Assembly (NCBI GenBank): GCA_002400415.1
Contig: DGQP01000012.1
Span: 1 to 18,403 of the forward strand
DNA length: 18,403 nucleotides
Direction of reading: 5' to 3'
DNA from: Chitinophagaceae bacterium UBA4411
Lineage (GTDB): Bacteria; Bacteroidota; Bacteroidia; Chitinophagales; Chitinophagaceae
The position numbers and the translations under genes are program-made. The first letter of the stretch is position 1. Each line of letters begins with the position of its first letter. Under the pieces are notes generated by a model, which had not been told where the DNA came from, ran no database searches, and worked only from the letters and a program-made list of their open reading frames with translations. Of the stretch, positions 14,528 to 18,403 are shown one piece after another.

Positions 14528-16240
14528 ATGATGAAACAAACCTTATCCTTCCTCTTCATCCTGCTTACACCTGTTTGTTTGCCGGCACAAAACAGGTATG
14601 AGGTTGTTATTACTGAGATCATGGCCGATCCTTCTCCCCAGGTGGGTTTACCCAATAACGAATGGATCGAATTAAAAAACACAAGTACGCTTCCCTTTGA
14701 CTTACAGAATTGGAGAATTGGTGATGCAGGCAGCCAGAGTGGCCCGATGCCTAATTTCATTTTACAGCCGGATAGTATGGTGATCGTATGCACCGGCAGC
14801 GCTGTTACAGCTTTATCGGTTTTCGGAACAACAATTTCTGTGACCAGTTTTCCCTCACTGGATAATGATGGCGACCAGCTATTCCTGAAAGCTGCTAATG
14901 GTGCGATCATCCATGCTGTCAGTTACAGTTCCTCCTGGTACCGGAATGAAGTAAAGAAAGAAGGGGGCTGGACCCTCGAAATGATCGATACAAGAAATCC
15001 CTGCACCGGAAGTGGTAACTGGAAAGCAAGCATCAATACAAATGGCGGAACACCCGGGAAAACGAATTCTGCAGATGCATTGAATACTGATAATACCGCA
15101 CCTCAATTAAAGAAAGCCCACACAACAGATAACACGACCATCATTCTTGTTTTTGATGAGCCTCTTGACAGTTTATCCGGTGCAACTTTATCCAATTATA
15201 ATATTGACGGTGGTTTATCGTTGACCAATGCCATTACACTGGCCCCTTTGTTCAACCAGGTTCAGTTGAAAACCAATACAGCATTAACGGTTAATACGGT
15301 TTATACGATCTCTGCTAATAATATCACAGATTGCAAAGGGAACAGGATCGGATCTTCTGATAAAGCAAAAGTGGGTTTACCGGCAGACCCTGTCGCCCGC
15401 GACTGGATCATTAATGAAATACTGTTCAACCCGCGGCCCAATGGATTTGATTACATCGAACTGTATAATAACAGTAATAAGATATTGGATGCAGCTAAAT
15501 TATATATTGCAAACCGTAACAGTGCTGCTGCGATTAGTTCTATTAAAATTTTAAGTACAATACCTCATTATATTTTTCCCGGCGATCATATGGTGATCAC
15601 AGAAGACGCAGATAATCTTGCCCTGAATTATCTTGTTCAAAACCCCGAAAATGTGTTAGTAGTTTCTTCCGCTCCGTCTTTTCCAGATGATGAGGGAACT
15701 GTAATTGCTTTAAATTTCCAGGGTGAGGTGGTGGATGAAGTGAAGTACAAAGATGACTGGCATTTTAAGCTGATTGATAATGCAGAAGGCATTTCGCTGG
15801 AGAGAATTGACCCGGTGGCTCCCTCGCAGGAAGCCACCAACTGGCACAGCGCCGCTTCCACGGCAGGATATGGAACACCAACTTATAAAAATTCGCAATA
15901 CAGGAGAACCGAACAGATCAATGCAGAAATAGACATCCTGCCCAAAGTGTTCTCACCCGATAATGATGGACGGGATGATATTGCTATGATACATTACCAG
16001 ATATCAGAGCCGGGCTATGTGGCCAATATTATCATTTTTGATGCAGCAGGAAGACCGGTGAGGAACCTCGTACAAAACGGGGTTATGGGATTAAGTGGCT
16101 ACTGGAACTGGGATGGCCTGGATGACAAAGGCCAAAAACTTCCTGTGGGAACTTATGTGGTATTAGCCGAACTATTTAATTTAAGGGGTAAAAAATATTT
16201 ACATAAAAAAACAATTGTACTGGCCAGAAAACTCAATTAA
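14528..16240 (+). CDS. Secreted protein with two lamin-tail domains and FlgD-like C-terminal domain
   Basis: A 570-residue exported protein. The signal peptide is MMKQTLSFLFILLTPVCLPAQ; ATG 14531 is an equal alternative start. Lamin-tail domain 1 covers ~24-165 (VVITEIMADPSP...NEWIELKNTS..., then SLDNDGDQLFL). A Big_5/SbsA-like Ig domain lies at ~172-285 (NTAPQLKKAHTTDNTTIILVFDEPLD). Lamin-tail domain 2 covers ~290-450 (WIINEILFNPRPNGFDYIELYNNS). The last ~110 residues have the PKVFSPDNDGRDD opening and GYWNWDGLDDKGQKLPVGTYV turn of the FlgD-like module, often found in gliding/T9SS-exported proteins. No catalytic residues are visible; lamin-tail domains in bacteria usually accompany extracellular nucleases or adhesins, and this one seems purely structural or adhesive. 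It is a single-gene unit, closed by a strong hairpin. Confidence 0.85.
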   Translation: MMKQTLSFLFILLTPVCLPAQNRYEVVITEIMADPSPQVGLPNNEWIELKNTSTLPFDLQNWRIGDAGSQSGPMPNFILQPDSMVIVCTGSAVTALSVFGTTISVTSFPSLDNDGDQLFLKAANGAIIHAVSYSSSWYRNEVKKEGGWTLEMIDTRNPCTGSGNWKASINTNGGTPGKTNSADALNTDNTAPQLKKAHTTDNTTIILVFDEPLDSLSGATLSNYNIDGGLSLTNAITLAPLFNQVQLKTNTALTVNTVYTISANNITDCKGNRIGSSDKAKVGLPADPVARDWIINEILFNPRPNGFDYIELYNNSNKILDAAKLYIANRNSAAAISSIKILSTIPHYIFPGDHMVITEDADNLALNYLVQNPENVLVVSSAPSFPDDEGTVIALNFQGEVVDEVKYKDDWHFKLIDNAEGISLERIDPVAPSQEATNWHSAASTAGYGTPTYKNSQYRRTEQINAEIDILPKVFSPDNDGRDDIAMIHYQISEPGYVANIIIFDAAGRPVRNLVQNGVMGLSGYWNWDGLDDKGQKLPVGTYVVLAELFNLRGKKYLHKKTIVLARKLN

Positions 16241-16242
16241 AC

Positions 16243-16275
16243 GTTAATGACCTTTCAAATTGAAAGGTCATTAAC
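16243..16275. terminator. Perfect 14-bp hairpin between convergent genes
   Basis: GTTAATGACCTTTC (16243-16256), loop AAATT, GAAAGGTCATTAAC (16262-16275) is a perfect 14-bp inverted repeat starting 3 nt after the lamin-tail gene's stop and ending 27 nt before the stop of the convergent kinase. T-runs are poor on both sides (TAAAAAATG on plus, GTTTAATTG on minus), but the site suits a bidirectional terminator or 3'-end stabiliser. Confidence 0.7.
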
Positions 16276-16302
16276 TAAAAAATGTACTATCATGAACAGA
16301 GC

Positions 16303-17226
16303 TTATACCAGCTCAATATCAAAATTCACAAGATTTTTAAATTGCTGAATCCTGTTATCAATATCTTCCTTCGTTATTTCTTTTAAACGGGTAGGGCCGA
16401 ATTTTTCCACGCAAAAACTGGCCATGGCAGAACCGACAATAATACCCCGTTTCATATTATCAAAAGAGATGTCACCTGTTTTGGCTAAGAATCCAATAAA
16501 ACCACCTGCAAACGTATCTCCGGCACCCGTTGGATCAAATACATCTTCCAGGGGCAAAGCCGGTGCGTAAAACACTTCATCAGCATGGAATAACAAAGCC
16601 CCGTGTTCTCCCTTTTTGATGATCAGGTATTTTGGCCCCATTTCCATAATAGCTTTGGCGGCTTTTACCAGTGAGAATTGGCCGGTCAGTTGTCTTGCCT
16701 CTGCATCATTCACCATCAGCATATCCACGTATTTCAAGACAATGGTCAGGTCACCCATTGCCGATTCCATCCAAAAGTTCATTGTATCCATTACAATTAG
16801 CTTTGGGCGTTGTTTCAGCTCCTGGATCACATTCAATTGCAGTTTCGGCATCAGGTTACCCAGCATCAGGAACTCAGCGCCCTGGTAGCTATCGGGTATA
16901 TGGGGGTCAAAATCTGCCAGTACATTCAGGTCAGTCACAAGCGTATCCCGGCTGTTCATGTCTTCATGGTATTTACCGCTCCAGAAAAAAGACTTCTTAT
17001 TGGAAACGATCTCCACACCGTCCAGGTGCACTCCCCTGCCCTTTAGCTCATCCAGTTCTTCACTGGGGAAATCACCGCCGATTATTGATATCTGCTGCAC
17101 CGGTTGTATGAAGTGGCTGGCCGCATAGGCCACATACAGCGCCGATCCGCCAACGATCTGGTTGGTTTTTCCAAATGGAGTCTCAATTGCATCGAAAGCC
17201 ATGGTTCCTACGGTGATCAAAGACAT
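16303..17226 (-). CDS. PfkB-family carbohydrate/nucleoside kinase
   Basis: A 307-residue cytoplasmic kinase of the ribokinase/PfkB fold, transferring phosphate from ATP to a sugar or nucleoside hydroxyl. The N-terminal substrate region contains the GGSALYVAYAAS segment (~26-37), the equivalent of the first PfkB signature. The second signature is intact as DPTGAGDTFAGGF (231-243), with D237 as the catalytic base and the GAGD anion hole. Length is normal. The sequence does not show which substrate is used (ribose, fructose, adenosine or other). It is alone on its strand, convergent with the lamin-tail gene and divergent from the TetR gene. A Bacteroidota -7 element lies about 50 nt upstream. 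Confidence 0.88.
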   Translation of the reverse strand: MSLITVGTMAFDAIETPFGKTNQIVGGSALYVAYAASHFIQPVQQISIIGGDFPSEELDELKGRGVHLDGVEIVSNKKSFFWSGKYHEDMNSRDTLVTDLNVLADFDPHIPDSYQGAEFLMLGNLMPKLQLNVIQELKQRPKLIVMDTMNFWMESAMGDLTIVLKYVDMLMVNDAEARQLTGQFSLVKAAKAIMEMGPKYLIIKKGEHGALLFHADEVFYAPALPLEDVFDPTGAGDTFAGGFIGFLAKTGDISFDNMKRGIIVGSAMASFCVEKFGPTRLKEITKEDIDNRIQQFKNLVNFDIELV

Positions 17227-17274
17227 GCTGGGTATGATTTACGTGTTAGAATGTATTAATTTATTTTCGGCGTG

Positions 17275-17301
17275 CAAACCTACTGCAATTTATAACACCA
17301 A
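17275..17301 (-). promoter_or_regulatory. Promoter of the PfkB kinase gene
   Basis: On the minus strand TAGGTTTG (17282-17275) is a perfect TAnnTTTG -7 element. TTG (17301-17299) lies 16 nt further upstream, one base shorter than the usual 17-23. The transcript would have a 5' UTR of about 45 nt. The other half of the intergenic region serves the divergent TetR gene. Confidence 0.5.
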
Positions 17302-17349
17302 CTGCTGTACGACCTATGACTTATTTTACTAATTTGGTTGATTACTAAT

Positions 17350-17357
17350 TACCTTTG
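17350..17357 (+). promoter_or_regulatory. Possible -7 element directly before the TetR start codon
   Basis: TACCTTTG matches TAnnTTTG exactly and ends 3 nt before the ATG at 17361, which would place the transcription start at or next to the start codon. No TTG lies 17-23 nt upstream; the nearest, at 17334-17336, is 13 nt away. It is either a leaderless promoter lacking a -33 element or a chance match. Confidence 0.28.
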
Positions 17358-17360
17358 GTT

Positions 17361-17954
17361 ATGGCCAAAACACAACGCAAAAAAGCATCAAAAAAAGAGT
17401 TGATCCTCCGCAAGGCAGCCGCCATGTTCCGTGAGAAGGGCTTTGCCGCCACTTCCATGCGAGACCTGGCAGAGTCGGTTGGTATTGAAGCCGCCAGCTT
17501 ATACAACCACATCCGTTCCAAGAATGAGATACTGGAAGCCATTTGTTTTGATGTGGCCAACCGGTTCAATACCAATATTGACATTGTTGAAGTATCAAAC
17601 CAGAATTCAATCCACAAAGTGGAAACCCTTTTACGGTTCCACATTCAGCAAATGATCGACAATTATGAAGAAGTATATGTGGCCGACCGGGAATGGAAAC
17701 ACCTCGAAGATCCCTATCTCTCCAATTTCCAGAACCAGCGCAGAACCTACCGTAAAAAATTTGCCGGTATTATTGAAGATGGTATCCGGAAAAATGAGTT
17801 AAGAAAAATAGATGCCCCGACTTCCGTTATGATGATGCTCCACGCTGTCAGTGGTATTGAAAGCTGGCACCGCAGCACCGCCAAGATCAACGCTAAAGAA
17901 TTAGAAGATAATATGATCACCATCATGATTGATGGTTTGAGAAAACAAGGCTGA
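17361..17954 (+). CDS. TetR/AcrR-family transcriptional regulator
   Basis: A 197-residue repressor-type regulator. I chose ATG 17361; a TTG at 17355 in frame would add two residues. The N-terminal ~60 residues are a standard TetR helix-turn-helix (ILRKAAAMFREKGFAATSM, RDLAESVGIEAASLYNHI, RSKNEILEAI). The helical ligand-binding half (~65-197) includes YVADREWKHLEDPYLSNF and RRTYRKKFAGIIEDGIRK, often seen in TetR proteins tied to acyl-CoA or aromatic acid metabolism. It starts an apparent operon with the oxidoreductase gene 4 nt downstream, so it probably regulates that operon, and the ligand may be a CoA thioester such as phenylacetyl-CoA (inference from the neighbour). Confidence 0.88.
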   Translation: MAKTQRKKASKKELILRKAAAMFREKGFAATSMRDLAESVGIEAASLYNHIRSKNEILEAICFDVANRFNTNIDIVEVSNQNSIHKVETLLRFHIQQMIDNYEEVYVADREWKHLEDPYLSNFQNQRRTYRKKFAGIIEDGIRKNELRKIDAPTSVMMMLHAVSGIESWHRSTAKINAKELEDNMITIMIDGLRKQG

Positions 17955-17958
17955 CCTT

Positions 17959-18403
17959 ATGTCTATCCATTTTAGTCCGCTCAGCATCAAAGAGATCAGG
18001 AAAGAAACCGCCGATTGTGTTTCTGTTGTTTTTGATATACCTGAAACACTAAAAACAGGTTTTGCTTTTAAACAGGGCCAGAGCCTGACAATCCGGGCTA
18101 CTATCAATAATGAAGAGGTACGCCGCACTTATTCTATCTGCAGCTCCCCGTTGGAAAACGAATGCCGCATCGCTGTCAAAAAAGTTGATGGTGGATTGTT
18201 CTCCACATTTGCCAATGAACAACTGAAAAAAGGAGATACACTGGATGTTATGCAACCGGTTGGAAAATTCTATACTGAACTGGACCCCGCCCAATCCAAA
18301 CAATACCTGGCTTTCGCCGCCGGCAGCGGCATCACACCTGTCTTATCACTGATCAAAACAACATTAGCCACCGAACCACTCAGCAGTTTCTCTTTAGTAT
18401 ATG
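17959..18403 (+). CDS. FAD/NAD(P)-binding oxidoreductase, PaaE-like (3' truncated by window edge)
   Basis: The first 148 codons of a ferredoxin-NADP reductase-type protein; the frame runs off the right edge. An FAD-binding barrel (~1-105) includes FKQGQSLTIRATI and the flavin-binding RRTYSICSSP. The NAD-binding lobe begins at AAGSGITPVLSLIK. The start MSIHFSPLSIKEIRKETADC and this domain order match PaaE, the reductase subunit that feeds electrons through FAD and a C-terminal 2Fe-2S ferredoxin domain to phenylacetyl-CoA epoxidase. The ferredoxin domain lies outside the window. Its place 4 nt behind a TetR gene fits the start of a paa cluster. Alternatives are reductases of other oxygenases or ferredoxin-NADP reductases. 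Confidence 0.75.
   Translation, partial: MSIHFSPLSIKEIRKETADCVSVVFDIPETLKTGFAFKQGQSLTIRATINNEEVRRTYSICSSPLENECRIAVKKVDGGLFSTFANEQLKKGDTLDVMQPVGKFYTELDPAQSKQYLAFAAGSGITPVLSLIKTTLATEPLSSFSLVY

Noticed and set aside
16671..17111. 146-codon plus-strand ORF
   Set aside because: Antisense to the PfkB kinase and rich in Ser/Pro/His, the usual composition of a shadow frame.
1..18403. CRISPR arrays, insertion sequences, tRNA/rRNA genes, prophage or defence genes
   Set aside because: No direct-repeat arrays, transposase-like proteins, terminal inverted repeats with target duplications, or structural RNA genes were seen; gene style and codon use look uniform across the window.

Overview
The window looks like a chromosomal segment of a Bacteroidota bacterium, most likely from the Chitinophagaceae. 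Four things point there: moderate-to-low GC, a C-terminal type IX secretion sorting domain on the secreted amylase (and a similar C-terminal module on the lamin-tail protein), promoter elements of the Bacteroidota type (TTG, about 20 nt, TAnnTTTG), and general absence of Shine-Dalgarno sequences. The family placement is inferred from protein style, not from a search.

Layout. (1) Positions 1-6274, plus strand, form an envelope block. It starts with the 3' end of a vanadium-haloperoxidase/PAP2-type protein. Two outer-membrane beta-barrel proteins follow, then a complete lipoprotein of the same haloperoxidase/PAP2 family, a terminator-like hairpin, and a FecA-type TonB-dependent receptor. (2) Positions 6275-6674 hold no intact gene; what looks like a decayed AraC-family sensor arm lies on the minus strand. 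(3) Positions 6675-10308, minus strand, hold a multidomain secreted GH13 alpha-amylase-family enzyme. Immediately downstream is a Nudix-fold winged-helix regulator whose Nudix catalytic residues are lost. (4) Positions 10491-13263, plus strand, are NAD+-dependent DNA ligase (ligA) and a DUF2461 protein, 4 nt apart. (5) Positions 13266-14471, minus strand, are asd with a leader that reads as a transcription attenuator, plus a 3' terminator inside the opposing gene. (6) Positions 14528-16240 encode a secreted lamin-tail-domain protein, closed by a 14-bp perfect hairpin shared with a convergent PfkB-family kinase (16303-17226). (7) From 17361 to the right edge, a TetR regulator sits 4 nt before an oxidoreductase resembling PaaE, the reductase of phenylacetyl-CoA epoxidase.

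The most notable element is upstream of asd. A Bacteroidota-type promoter drives a short RNA that encodes a 14-residue peptide (MTTMKHTKRIKKHS) rich in Thr, Met, Lys and Ile, the amino acids made from the aspartate pathway that Asd feeds. A 9-bp terminator with seven Ts follows. A segment starting at the peptide's stop codon can pair over 13 of 14 positions with the terminator's first arm. That is the architecture of ribosome-mediated attenuation, here apparently in a Bacteroidota.

A second point of interest is that the complete haloperoxidase-like lipoprotein shows its two halves as a recognisable sequence repeat, with the histidines lost from the N-terminal copy.
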